From positions 124,001 through 188,000 of the forward strand of contig JAIUMV010000003.1 in the NCBI GenBank assembly GCA_022565395.1: a stretch of DNA of 64,000 nucleotides, given 5' to 3'. The notes under the pieces were generated by a model. That model was not told the origin of the DNA and ran no database searches. It worked only from the letters and a program-made list of their open reading frames with translations. Shown piece by piece: positions 27,333-35,878 of the stretch. The stretch is from Marinobacter sp. (GTDB taxonomy: Bacteria > Pseudomonadota > Gammaproteobacteria > Pseudomonadales > Oleiphilaceae). Positions within the stretch are counted from its first letter, which is position 1; every line of letters begins with the position of its first letter. A program made the position numbers and the translations under genes.

Positions 27333-29768
27333 CTAGGTGGTTTGGGGTTGAGGGCTGATGGTAGCCGGGGTGCCCGGCTTACTCAAGCGCAGTGCATTCA
27401 GCACCACAATCAGCGAGCTGAGTGACATACCGATGGCCGCCAGCCAGGGGGGAACCAGGCCGGCGGCAGCGGCGGGCAGGGCGGACAGGTTATAACCCAG
27501 TGCCCAGTACATGTTTTGCCGGATAATACGCCGCGTGCGCTGACTGGTATGGATAGCCTCAATCAGCTGGGTGAGTTGCCCATTGAGGAGTACCCCATCG
27601 GCCCGCAGCTGGGTCAGGTCAGCGGCATTACCCATGGCGACAGACACCTTGGCCCCCGCCATGGATGGCAGGTCATTAAGGCCGTCACCTACCATCATGA
27701 TGCTGCGCCCCTCGGCCTCCAGGGCCTGAATGCGGGCCAGCTTGTCCTCTGGTGAGGCCTGGCCAATAGCCTCACCTACACCGGTAGCCGCGGCAATCCG
27801 CTGGACGTGAGCTGAGCGGTCGCCACTGAGCAGCAGCGTACGGATGCCCATATCGTGAAGTTGCTGGATGGCTGCCTTGGCTTCGGGGCGTGGCTCGTCA
27901 TCCAGCTCAAAACAGGCCAGCCACTGCTGCCCCAGGGCCAGCCATACGGTGATGCCGTCCATGCTTGCATGGGGTGGGGCCTGGGTGCCGGTTTGTTCTT
28001 CGACGAACGCCTGGTGGCCGATCACGGCCCGCTGGCCGTTAACGTCACCGGTCAAGCCTCCACCAGTGTGGCTGATGACCTGTGGCAGGGCCGGGCTGTC
28101 CGCATCTTGGAATACCTTGGCGATGGGATGCTCGGAATGGTTTTCCAGCCCTGCGGCCAGCTGCAGGCAGGCTTCCTTGCTCCAGCCGTTAAAGGCTTGC
28201 ACCTGCCGCAACGCCAGTTCACCCCGGGTCAGCGTACCAGTTTTGTCGAAGACGACCGTATCCACCGTGGCCAGCGACTCCAGGGTATGTCCCCGGGTAG
28301 GCAGAAAACCCAGCTGTCGCAGGTACATGGTGGCGCTGGTGATGGCGGTGGGTGTGGCCAGTGACAGCGCACAGGGACAGGTGACCACCAGCACGGAGAG
28401 CATGATATCAAAGGCGTTGTCTGCGCCTGCAAGCCGCCAGCCAATCCACACCAGCGGCGCAATAATCAGGACCCTGCTGACAAACAGTTTGGCGATTCGG
28501 TCCGCCATACGCGCCACTTTGGGTTTCTCTGCCTGCACTCGGTCCAGCACCCGCATGATGCCCGAGAGCCGGGTATCGGCACCGGCCTTTTCCACCCTGA
28601 CAGTCAGGGGGCTTTCGCCATTGATACCGCCCGCATGTACCTGATCGCCGGGCTCCCTGCTTTCTGGCAGGTATTCGCCGGTGAGCGCCGCCTCATTGAG
28701 GGTGGAGTGACCCGCAGTAATAATACCGTCAACCGGTACCGTATCGCCGGGTTTTACCAGTACTAGGTCGCCAGGCTTGAGCTGATGGGAGGGCACCAGC
28801 GTCAGGCCATCCGGCGTTTGCTGGGTGGCCACCGCCGGTTGCAGGGTCACCAGCGCACTGCCCGTCAGGCCGGCCTTGTAACGGGCCTGCATTTCCACGT
28901 AGCGCCCGAGGGACAGGAAGAAGGTGAACATGCAGACAGATTCGAAATACACCTCATCGCCCCCGAACAGGGTGACCCAGCCGCTGGCCAGGTAAGCAAA
29001 ACCGATGGCCACTGCCACGGGTACATCCATGGTGAGGTGGCGGCTGCGAATATCCCGCACTGCATTCGTAAAGAAGGGTTTGGCGCTGTAAAAGACCACG
29101 GGGGTCGCAACCAGCAGGCTGAACCAGCGGAACACCTGGATAAACTCTTCGGATAGCCCGCTGATCACCTCGAAGTAAAGCGGCATAGCCAGCATCATGG
29201 TCTGCACGGTACCAATGCCGGCAACGCAGAGCCGAATGAGCGCCTGCTTCTTTTCCTTATGTAACGCCTCTTCATGCTCGCCCGCTTCATAGGGACGGGC
29301 ACGGTAGCCCAGCTCTGAAACCGCGATCAACAGTGCGCTAAGGTTTACCTGGGCGGAATCCCACAGCAGCCTGGCGCGTTGGGTGCTGTGATTGATGGAA
29401 AAACTGATGACGCCAGGGAGCTTTTCCAGATGCCGTTCAAGCAACCAGATACAAGCCGCGCAGGTGATGCCGGACACCATCAGCTGGGCTTCACGCCCTT
29501 CCGGCGTATCTATCACAAAGCTTTGCTGAACCAGTTCATGGTCCAGCAGTTCCAGTCGCTCGCGCTCAGTTCTGCCCAGTGGTTTCGGGGTGATGGCGGG
29601 TGTGGTGCGGTGCTGGTAAAAATTCTCCAAGCCTTCCGACTGGATCAGATCGCAGACAGAACGGCAGCCCAGGCAGCAGAACGACTGCTGATGCCCGTCT
29701 ACTTCAAGGGTAATTTCACCCGCAACGCTGACTGGCTCGCCGCAATGAAAGCAGGGTATACCGCTCAC
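27333..29768 (-). CDS. ccoI: Copper-transporting P1B-type ATPase CcoI (FixI)
   Basis: Pumps copper for assembly of the heme-copper centre of cbb3 oxidase. The 811 residues start with a Cys-rich metal-binding cap (CFHCGEPV, CCLGCRSVC). An HMA domain has GITCAACIWLLE. The membrane metal site is CPC in VTCPCALSLATPTA, the phosphorylation motif is DKTGTLTRGE, the TGEYLPE loop is present, and the hinge is MVGDGLNDLPSMA. The start at 29768 is one base from the ccoH stop, so translation is coupled. Confidence 0.95.
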   Translation of the reverse strand: MSGIPCFHCGEPVSVAGEITLEVDGHQQSFCCLGCRSVCDLIQSEGLENFYQHRTTPAITPKPLGRTERERLELLDHELVQQSFVIDTPEGREAQLMVSGITCAACIWLLERHLEKLPGVISFSINHSTQRARLLWDSAQVNLSALLIAVSELGYRARPYEAGEHEEALHKEKKQALIRLCVAGIGTVQTMMLAMPLYFEVISGLSEEFIQVFRWFSLLVATPVVFYSAKPFFTNAVRDIRSRHLTMDVPVAVAIGFAYLASGWVTLFGGDEVYFESVCMFTFFLSLGRYVEMQARYKAGLTGSALVTLQPAVATQQTPDGLTLVPSHQLKPGDLVLVKPGDTVPVDGIITAGHSTLNEAALTGEYLPESREPGDQVHAGGINGESPLTVRVEKAGADTRLSGIMRVLDRVQAEKPKVARMADRIAKLFVSRVLIIAPLVWIGWRLAGADNAFDIMLSVLVVTCPCALSLATPTAITSATMYLRQLGFLPTRGHTLESLATVDTVVFDKTGTLTRGELALRQVQAFNGWSKEACLQLAAGLENHSEHPIAKVFQDADSPALPQVISHTGGGLTGDVNGQRAVIGHQAFVEEQTGTQAPPHASMDGITVWLALGQQWLACFELDDEPRPEAKAAIQQLHDMGIRTLLLSGDRSAHVQRIAAATGVGEAIGQASPEDKLARIQALEAEGRSIMMVGDGLNDLPSMAGAKVSVAMGNAADLTQLRADGVLLNGQLTQLIEAIHTSQRTRRIIRQNMYWALGYNLSALPAAAAGLVPPWLAAIGMSLSSLIVVLNALRLSKPGTPATISPQPQTT

Positions 29769-29769
29769 A

Positions 29770-30279
29770 TCAGCCTCTGGCTGGGTAGATCGTCAGTGGC
29801 TGCTGCGCGAGGGGTAGGCGAACTTCGCCCTTGAGACGCCAGTCATTGTTGGGACTGCGCACATCAAAGTACCAGCGGCCGTCCAGCTCCCGGGTCAGCC
29901 CTGACGTGTAAATGCCGTCCCCTTCCGGATTCAGCTGTACGATGCGATCACGGCTTTCATGGGTAGGGTGGAACAGGTTGATGATGATAAAGTCGTAATC
30001 CGTGGCATCACCATGACTGGTCAGGTCGAGCCGGATCTTGTTGTCCAGCACTTTGATGTCCCCTACCAGTCCAAGCTCAAAGGCACGATCATCACGGGCA
30101 AAACTCTGGTTGATGCCGCGGCCTTCCCGCGAGTAGTCATCAGAAACCATGGACGGAGCCATGCGGTAAGCCGTTGTCACAGAGAAAGTACTCCAGCCTA
30201 TTGCCATGCCCGGAAATAGCATCAGGAACCACAACCAGGGCTGACGGTACCAGGGGGCGACTTTTTCTTGCTTGCTCAT
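29770..30279 (-). CDS. ccoH: FixH family protein CcoH
   Basis: A 169-residue membrane-anchored protein with one N-terminal span (WLWFLMLFPGMAIGWSTFSVT) and a periplasmic beta-rich FixH domain. It stabilises the early cbb3 complex and is reported in related bacteria to stay with the oxidase. The conserved region around FHPTHESRDRIVQLNPEGDG and GRWYFDVRSPNNDWRLKGEV supports the call. It is coupled to ccoI. Confidence 0.9.
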   Translation of the reverse strand: MSKQEKVAPWYRQPWLWFLMLFPGMAIGWSTFSVTTAYRMAPSMVSDDYSREGRGINQSFARDDRAFELGLVGDIKVLDNKIRLDLTSHGDATDYDFIIINLFHPTHESRDRIVQLNPEGDGIYTSGLTRELDGRWYFDVRSPNNDWRLKGEVRLPLAQQPLTIYPARG

Positions 30280-30308
30280 TAACAGCTACCTCAAATCATG
30301 TCTTGAAA

Positions 30309-31748
30309 CTAACGGCGCGGCGGTGGCGCCAGGAAACGGCTTTCGGTATCGCGTGAGACGTTCGGGTCGGTCAGCGACTTAACGCGGAATACCAGCGAGT
30401 TATTGGTCTGCTCCAGCATCGCTGGATCAACCTGGACAACCGCGGCGAGCAAGCGGTCTTCACCGGCAGCGACGGTAATCTGGTTCTGGCTGATCAGCTC
30501 AGCTGTTGGCAGACCATGGACGGAAAGCTCATAGGTGTGGGGCACTTCCGACATATTGATTATTTTCAGGGTGTAGGAGTTCTCAATAAAACCCTGATTA
30601 TTCATCTGGTATAGGGAGCCGCGATCCCTCAGGACATCGAACTGCAGCGGTACCCGGTTGACCAGGGTTACCACCACGGCACCAATCATCAGCGCCAGCA
30701 CCGCCCCATAGCCAAAGGTACGCGGTCGCAGCAATTTTGACGTGCGACCTTCCAGCTCATTCTCCGTGGTGTAGCGAATCAGCCCTTTCGGGTAATTCAT
30801 CTTTTCCATGACATCGTCACAGGCGTCTATGCAGAGCGCGCAGCCAATGCACTCGTACTGCAGCCCATCACGGATATCAATGCCGGTAGGGCAGACCTGA
30901 ACACACTGACCACAGTCGATGCAGTCGCCGAGACCGAGTTCACTGACATTGGCATCCTTGCGGCGCCCACCTCGGGGCTCACCCCGATTGGGGTCATAAG
31001 ACACCACACGGGTATTGGCGTCGAACATGACTGACTGAAAACGGGCATAGGGGCACATGTACAGGCAAACCTGTTCGCGCATCCAGCCCGCATTCAGGTA
31101 GGTGGCGACGGTGAAAAAACCCACCCAGAAATAGGCCCAGCCGTTCGCCTGTAGAGTAAACAGATCGACGATAAGTTCCCGGATCGGGTAAAAATAACCG
31201 ACGAAGGTGAGACCCGTCGCCAGAGCAATGAGCAGCCAGAGGGCATGCTTGGTGGATTTTTTCGCCAGCTTGACGGCGCTATTCGGCGCCTTGTCTAGTT
31301 TCATGCGCTGGTTACGGGAGCCCTCGATGCGCTCTTCCACCCACATGAAAATAAATGTCCAGACCGTTTGTGGACAGGTGTATCCGCACCAAACGCGACC
31401 AAACAGGGTGGTAACAAAGAACAGCCCAAAAGCGGCGATAATCAGCATGCCAGACAGCAGGATAAAGTCCTGCGGCCAGAACGTAGCACCGTACAGGTGG
31501 AACTGGCGCTCAGGCAGATCAAAGTGGATGAGGGGCTGGCCGTTGAGTTGCAGCCAGACAAAGAGGAAATACATGCCCATCAGCCCAAGCAGGCTGAAAA
31601 AGCGTATTTTCTGAAACACACCAGTGATTTCTTTTACGTAAATCTTCTCGCGACTTGCGTAAAGATCGACTGCTGCGCCTTTCTTCTTGTTTTTATCGGA
31701 GGTGTTTTCGTTCGGATCTATCTGCTTGACCGGAATCTGGTCGCTCAT
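30309..31748 (-). CDS. ccoG: Cupric reductase/ferredoxin-like assembly protein CcoG
   Basis: Membrane Fe-S protein that reduces Cu(II) during cbb3 oxidase biogenesis. The 479 residues contain about five transmembrane segments, a CGYTCPQTVW motif, a CLYMCPYARFQSVMFD motif, and two 4Fe-4S ferredoxin motifs (CIDCGQCVQVCPTGIDIR and CIGCALCIDACDDVM). The C-terminal part is an Ig-like domain. ATG 31748 follows GAGAGG; a longer frame reaches 31793 without support. It is separated from ccoP by two strong hairpins. Confidence 0.95.
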   Translation of the reverse strand: MSDQIPVKQIDPNENTSDKNKKKGAAVDLYASREKIYVKEITGVFQKIRFFSLLGLMGMYFLFVWLQLNGQPLIHFDLPERQFHLYGATFWPQDFILLSGMLIIAAFGLFFVTTLFGRVWCGYTCPQTVWTFIFMWVEERIEGSRNQRMKLDKAPNSAVKLAKKSTKHALWLLIALATGLTFVGYFYPIRELIVDLFTLQANGWAYFWVGFFTVATYLNAGWMREQVCLYMCPYARFQSVMFDANTRVVSYDPNRGEPRGGRRKDANVSELGLGDCIDCGQCVQVCPTGIDIRDGLQYECIGCALCIDACDDVMEKMNYPKGLIRYTTENELEGRTSKLLRPRTFGYGAVLALMIGAVVVTLVNRVPLQFDVLRDRGSLYQMNNQGFIENSYTLKIINMSEVPHTYELSVHGLPTAELISQNQITVAAGEDRLLAAVVQVDPAMLEQTNNSLVFRVKSLTDPNVSRDTESRFLAPPPRR

Positions 31749-31779
31749 AACCAACCTCTCGACAGTAAGCTCTCTCAAG

Positions 31780-31847
31780 CCTGCGCATTGCAATCAATGC
31801 GCAGGGTTCAGAAAGCTGAAGCAGGGGCTCACAGGCGGAGCCCCTGC
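31780..31847 (-). promoter_or_regulatory. Tandem strong hairpins between ccoP and ccoG
   Basis: On the transcribed strand the first is GCAGGGGCTC-N7-GAGCCCCTGC (31821-31847). The second is CCTGCGCATTG-N4-CAATGCGCAGG (31780-31805). Neither has a clear U-run. They probably protect the 3' end of the ccoNOQP message or attenuate read-through into ccoGHIS. Confidence 0.65.
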
Positions 31848-31856
31848 CAGGCAGTG

Positions 31857-32756
31857 TTATCTGACAAACGACAGTTTGTACACGTAAGCTGCCAGCACAT
31901 GGATCTGATCATCGCTCAGACGCGGGCTCTGGGCAGGCATACGGTTCTGCCGGCCGTGTACCACGGTCTCTTCGATCCACTCGTAGGTGCTGCCATACAG
32001 CCAGGTATTGTTGCGCAGGTTAGGTGCACCCATTGCAGCGATACCTTCAGCGTCGGCGCCGTGACACGCGGCACAGGCCTGCGCGTAAACGGCCTTGCCG
32101 GCTTCCGCCGCAGCGCTGTCGCGCTCACGGTTGCCGTTCAGGCTCAGCACGTAGTTCACCACCTGATCCACCTGCGTAGCCGTCATGTTTGGCATCAGGC
32201 CCCGGGCGGGCATGTTACCAATCCGGCCAGCATGAATGCTCTGGTAGATCTCTTCGGGGGAGCCGCCCCAGTTGAACACGCCATCTGTCAGGTTCGGAAA
32301 ACCAATAGAGCCGCGACCTGCGGAGCCATGACACACAGAGCAGTTGTTGGCAAACAAACGCTGACCCATGCGCATGGCTTCGTCATTCTTTGCCAGCTCA
32401 GGGATGGGGACTGCTGCGTAACGGGCGAATACTTCACCGAAACGGGCGTCGGCACGTTGTATTTCGTCCTCATACTGGCCGACCTGCGACCAGCCAAGCA
32501 GGCCCTGATAGCTACCCAAACCCGGGTAGAGCATCAGGTAGACCAGGCCGAATACACAGGTTGCGAGGAACAGGCCCAGCCACCATTTGGGCATGGGGTT
32601 GTCCAGTTCTTCAATGCCGTCGTACACGTGGCCGGTGGTTTGATCAGTCTCTTGATCATATGCTTGGCCCTTGCGCGTGGCCCATAGTAGCCATACGCAG
32701 CCGAACACAGTACCGAGCACGATCACGGTGATCCAGATGCTCCAGAAGGTACTCAT
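31857..32756 (-). CDS. ccoP: cbb3 cytochrome c oxidase subunit III (diheme) CcoP
   Basis: Membrane-anchored diheme cytochrome that passes electrons to CcoO/CcoN. The 299 residues carry two N-terminal hydrophobic segments, then two heme motifs CSVCH and CAACH, with likely Met ligands in the following segments. Its ATG overlaps the ccoQ stop by four bases. A pair of hairpins follows the stop. Confidence 0.97.
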   Translation of the reverse strand: MSTFWSIWITVIVLGTVFGCVWLLWATRKGQAYDQETDQTTGHVYDGIEELDNPMPKWWLGLFLATCVFGLVYLMLYPGLGSYQGLLGWSQVGQYEDEIQRADARFGEVFARYAAVPIPELAKNDEAMRMGQRLFANNCSVCHGSAGRGSIGFPNLTDGVFNWGGSPEEIYQSIHAGRIGNMPARGLMPNMTATQVDQVVNYVLSLNGNRERDSAAAEAGKAVYAQACAACHGADAEGIAAMGAPNLRNNTWLYGSTYEWIEETVVHGRQNRMPAQSPRLSDDQIHVLAAYVYKLSFVR

Positions 32757-32938
32757 TTTTCGTTCTCCGATTTTTCAGATTGCTGTGTTCTCTGGTCGAT
32801 GTCGTCGTCCTCGAAGGGCAGCTGAGCTGCCTCATCGTTGGGCTTTTTCCGGTGGGCGCTGAACGCCCACCAGATAATGCCCAGGAATATCGCCATGATG
32901 ATGAGGGAGTGAATTCCCCGAATATCATTGACATCCAC
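32753..32938 (-). CDS. ccoQ: cbb3 oxidase subunit CcoQ
   Basis: A 61-residue protein with a single membrane helix (SLIIMAIFLGIIWWAFS) and a charged acidic tail. It is the small stabilising subunit of cbb3 oxidase. It lies four bases after ccoO and overlaps ccoP. Sequence conservation is low in this family, so position is the main evidence. Confidence 0.9.
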   Translation of the reverse strand: MDVNDIRGIHSLIIMAIFLGIIWWAFSAHRKKPNDEAAQLPFEDDDIDQRTQQSEKSENEK

Positions 32939-32942
32939 AGTA

Positions 32943-33551
32943 TCACCGCTTGGTTGAGATGACGGTTCCCAGCTGCTGGAGGTAAGCTACCAGCGCGTCG
33001 ATTTCAAACTTGCCACGAACTTCTTCGGCTGCAGTGGCAATCTGCTCATCCGTGTAGGGCACGCCCATGCGCTGGAACGCACGGAGCTTGCGCTCGGTCT
33101 TGCGGCCATCCAGCTGACGCTCGAACAACCAGGGGAACGCCGGCATGTTGGATTCCGGCACTACGCTGCGCGGATCGTACAGGTGCTGGCGCTGCCACTC
33201 GTCGGAGTAACGACCACCCACCCGTGCCAGATCAGGACCGGTGCGCTTGGAGCCCCATAGGAACGGGTGGTCGTAAACGAACTCACCTGCAACTGAGTAG
33301 TGGCCGTAACGCTCGGTTTCAGCACGGAAGGGGCGAATCATCTGGGTATGACAGACGTGGCAACCTTCCCGGATATAGATATCCCGGCCTTCCATTTCCA
33401 GCGGTGTCAGCGGTTGCAGGCCGGCAATAGGCTCATTCACCTCATCCTGGAAGAACAGCGGGAACACTTCACCCAAAAAGCCACCACTGATGACCAGCAC
33501 GATCAGTACGGACATCAGCCCCAGGTTCTTTTCAACTATTTCGTGTTTCAT
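32943..33551 (-). CDS. ccoO: cbb3 cytochrome c oxidase subunit II (monoheme) CcoO
   Basis: A 202-residue membrane cytochrome c. The N-terminal anchor ([20 protein letters not shown]) is followed by the heme motif CHVCH in [16 protein letters not shown]. The conserved [18 protein letters not shown] segment and [11 protein letters not shown] (Met ligand region) follow. It is transcribed between ccoN and ccoQ. Confidence 0.97.
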   Translation of the reverse strand: MKHEIVEKNLGLMSVLIVLVISGGFLGEVFPLFFQDEVNEPIAGLQPLTPLEMEGRDIYIREGCHVCHTQMIRPFRAETERYGHYSVAGEFVYDHPFLWGSKRTGPDLARVGGRYSDEWQRQHLYDPRSVVPESNMPAFPWLFERQLDGRKTERKLRAFQRMGVPYTDEQIATAAEEVRGKFEIDALVAYLQQLGTVISTKR

Positions 33552-33569
33552 TTTGACTTGTCTCCTGCC

Positions 33570-35000
33570 TTACGCTGCCTGGGCTGCACGATTATCAACA
33601 GCAACAGCATCTTTCTGGCGGATGGTCATATAGATGTTGAAGGCCATAATGAACATACCTGCCAGGAAGATGACGCCGCCAATGAAGCGTACCAGGTAAC
33701 CCGGGTAAGAGGCTTCGAGGGCTTCCACGAAGCTGTAGGTCAGGGTGCCGTCGTCATTGACTGCACGCCACATCAGGCCCTGCATGATGCCGTTGACCCA
33801 CATGGCAACGATGTATAGCACGGTGCCGACAGTCGCCAGCCAGAAGTGCAGGTTGATCAGCGAAGTGCTGTACATGGCCTTGACGCCCCAGAGTTTCGGG
33901 ATCAGGTGGTAAACCGCGCCAATACTGATCATGGCGACCCAGCCCAGTGCGCCGGAGTGTACGTGACCAACGGTCCAGTCAGTGTTGTGGGACAGGGCGT
34001 TGACGGTCTTGATGGACATCATCGGGCCTTCAAAGGTGGACATGCCGTAGAAGGACAGGGACACCACCAGGAAGCGAAGGATCGGGTCGGTGCGCAGTTT
34101 GTGCCAGGCGCCTGACAAGGTCATCATGCCGTTGATCATGCCGCCCCAGGACGGTGCCAGCAGAATCAGGGACATAACCATACCTGCGCTCTGGGCCCAG
34201 TCTGGCAGGGCAGAGTAGTGCAGGTGGTGGCCGCCGGCCCAAACGTAAGTGGCAATCAGCGCCCAGAAGTGGACGATGGACAGACGGTAAGAGTAAACCG
34301 GACGCTCGGCCTGCTTGGGAACAAAGTAGTACATCATGCCCAGGAAGCCTGCAGTCAGGAAGAAGCCGACCGCATTGTGACCGTACCACCACTGCATCAT
34401 GGCGTCGGTAACGCCGCTGTAGACAGAGTAGGACTTGAACAGGCCAACCGGGTGAGAGATGTTGTTACCGATATGCAGCACGGCAACCGTTAGGATGAAC
34501 GCACCGTAGAACCAGTTGGCTACGTAGATGTGCTTGGCTTTGCGCTTGGTGATAGTGCCGAAGAAGACAAAGGCGTAGGCCACCCAGACGATGGTGATCA
34601 GGATGTCGATGGGCCATTCCAGCTCTGCGTACTCTTTCGCCTGGGTGTAACCCAGGGGCAGCGTGATGGCAGCGAGGACCATCACCAGTTGCCAGCCCCA
34701 GAAGTGGAAGGCTGCGACGGAGTCGGAGATCAATCGGGCCTGACAGGTCCGCTGAACAACGTAATAGGACGTTGCAAACAGTGCACAACCACCGAAACCG
34801 AAGATAACGGCGTTGGTATGCAGCGGCCGCAGACGGCCGAAGTGGGTCCAGGGTAGGTCAAGGTTCAAGGCTGGCCAGTAGAGTTGTGCTGCAATCAACA
34901 CACCCAGAGCCATACCAACGATACCCCATACTACTGTGGCGATGGTGAACTGTCTCACCACCTTGTAGTTGTATGTCAGGTTTGGATTTGCTGTGCTCAT
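33570..35000 (-). CDS. ccoN: cbb3 cytochrome c oxidase catalytic subunit I CcoN
   Basis: Catalytic heme-copper subunit with low-spin b and high-spin b3/CuB. The 476 residues and about 12 transmembrane segments are normal. Conserved His-containing motifs include [63 protein letters not shown] and [18 protein letters not shown] 35000 ([12 protein letters not shown]) is the family start; the frame opens 24 codons earlier. A perfect FNR/ANR box lies 73 bases upstream. Confidence 0.97.
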   Translation of the reverse strand: MSTANPNLTYNYKVVRQFTIATVVWGIVGMALGVLIAAQLYWPALNLDLPWTHFGRLRPLHTNAVIFGFGGCALFATSYYVVQRTCQARLISDSVAAFHFWGWQLVMVLAAITLPLGYTQAKEYAELEWPIDILITIVWVAYAFVFFGTITKRKAKHIYVANWFYGAFILTVAVLHIGNNISHPVGLFKSYSVYSGVTDAMMQWWYGHNAVGFFLTAGFLGMMYYFVPKQAERPVYSYRLSIVHFWALIATYVWAGGHHLHYSALPDWAQSAGMVMSLILLAPSWGGMINGMMTLSGAWHKLRTDPILRFLVVSLSFYGMSTFEGPMMSIKTVNALSHNTDWTVGHVHSGALGWVAMISIGAVYHLIPKLWGVKAMYSTSLINLHFWLATVGTVLYIVAMWVNGIMQGLMWRAVNDDGTLTYSFVEALEASYPGYLVRFIGGVIFLAGMFIMAFNIYMTIRQKDAVAVDNRAAQAA

Positions 35001-35043
35001 AGCCTTTCCAGTGGATTTAAAGTGGGTAAGATTTGCGGCCGCA

Positions 35044-35086
35044 AGTATGAGGAATGCGCGGTCGGTTTGCAATTGATCAAGATCAA
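35044..35086 (-). promoter_or_regulatory. FNR/ANR-dependent (class II) promoter of the cco operon
   Basis: TTGATCAAGATCAA at 35073-35086 matches the consensus TTGAT-N4-ATCAA in every fixed position. On the minus strand a CATACT -10 element lies at 35049-35044, 23 bases downstream. This is the geometry expected for an activator centred near -41.5. The predicted start is near 35037. No fnr or anr gene is in the window. Confidence 0.88.
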
Positions 35087-35224
35087 CTTCAGCCCCGCGG
35101 AATCAGTGACATGGCCGGTTTGCAGGCGTAATTGTAGTGTGTTAGCCCGCATTACTCACGTATCCTTGCAAACTAATTCCGGTGTTTTCCGGGGACAGAA
35201 ACATTACAAATGAGGAGGGTGGGC

Positions 35225-35869
35225 TTGAAAGACTCCGGTTTGATCTCCAACGGCGAAACCGGGCCAGCCCTGGTGCTGGCTCATGGCGCCGGGGCGCCCA
35301 TGGATTCTTTGTTTATGGAGCGCCTGGCGGTTGCCATTGCCCGGGAAGGCTGCCGGGTGTTCCGGTTTGAGTTTCCCTACATGCAGAAACGACGGGGTGA
35401 TGGCCGGAAACGTCCGCCTGACCGGATGCCAGCGTTGGAAGCCGCTTTTTGTGAAGCCGTGGCGGATGTAAGGGATGAGATTGGCCCGAAAACCCCGCTG
35501 TTTGTAGGTGGTAAGTCCATGGGCGGGCGGGTGGCCAGTCTGTTGTGTGCCTCGCGGGCGGTGGCGGCGTTTGATCTTAGGGGCGGTCTGGTGTTCGGCT
35601 ACCCCTTCCATCCGCCCGGTCGCAACGATAACTGGCGCACGGATCATTTTGCTCAGCTACAGTGCCCGCTGACCATTTTTCAGGGTACCCGCGATCCGTT
35701 TGGTCGCCAGCAGGAATTGGCTGAGCAGTCCGGGATGCTGCAGCAGGTGCAGATACACTGGTTGGCGGGAGGCGAGCACGACTTCAAGCCACTCAAGGCG
35801 ACGGGCCGGGTGCAGGCAGAGCTGATAGCCGAGGCGGCTGCAGGCGCCGCCAGGATTATGTTGGGTTAG
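35225..35869 (+). CDS. Alpha/beta-hydrolase family protein (KANL3/Tex30-like)
   Basis: A 214-residue cytosolic alpha/beta hydrolase. The oxyanion segment LVLAHGAGAPMDS is near the N-terminus. The nucleophile elbow is GKSMGGRVAS (Ser). Asp in IFQGTRDPFG and His in GGEHDFKP complete the triad. The pattern fits the bacterial KANL3/Tex30-like family, whose substrate is unknown. TTG 35225 has AGGAGG five bases before it; the upstream ATG 35210 would place that site inside the gene and itself has none. It converges with the diguanylate cyclase. Confidence 0.8.
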   Translation: MKDSGLISNGETGPALVLAHGAGAPMDSLFMERLAVAIAREGCRVFRFEFPYMQKRRGDGRKRPPDRMPALEAAFCEAVADVRDEIGPKTPLFVGGKSMGGRVASLLCASRAVAAFDLRGGLVFGYPFHPPGRNDNWRTDHFAQLQCPLTIFQGTRDPFGRQQELAEQSGMLQQVQIHWLAGGEHDFKPLKATGRVQAELIAEAAAGAARIMLG

Positions 35870-35878
35870 ATGCCGCTG

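Noticed and set aside
31368-32687. 439-codon plus-strand frame across ccoG and ccoP
   Set aside because: The heme and Fe-S motifs lie on the minus strand. This frame also crosses the ccoP-ccoG gap with its hairpins.
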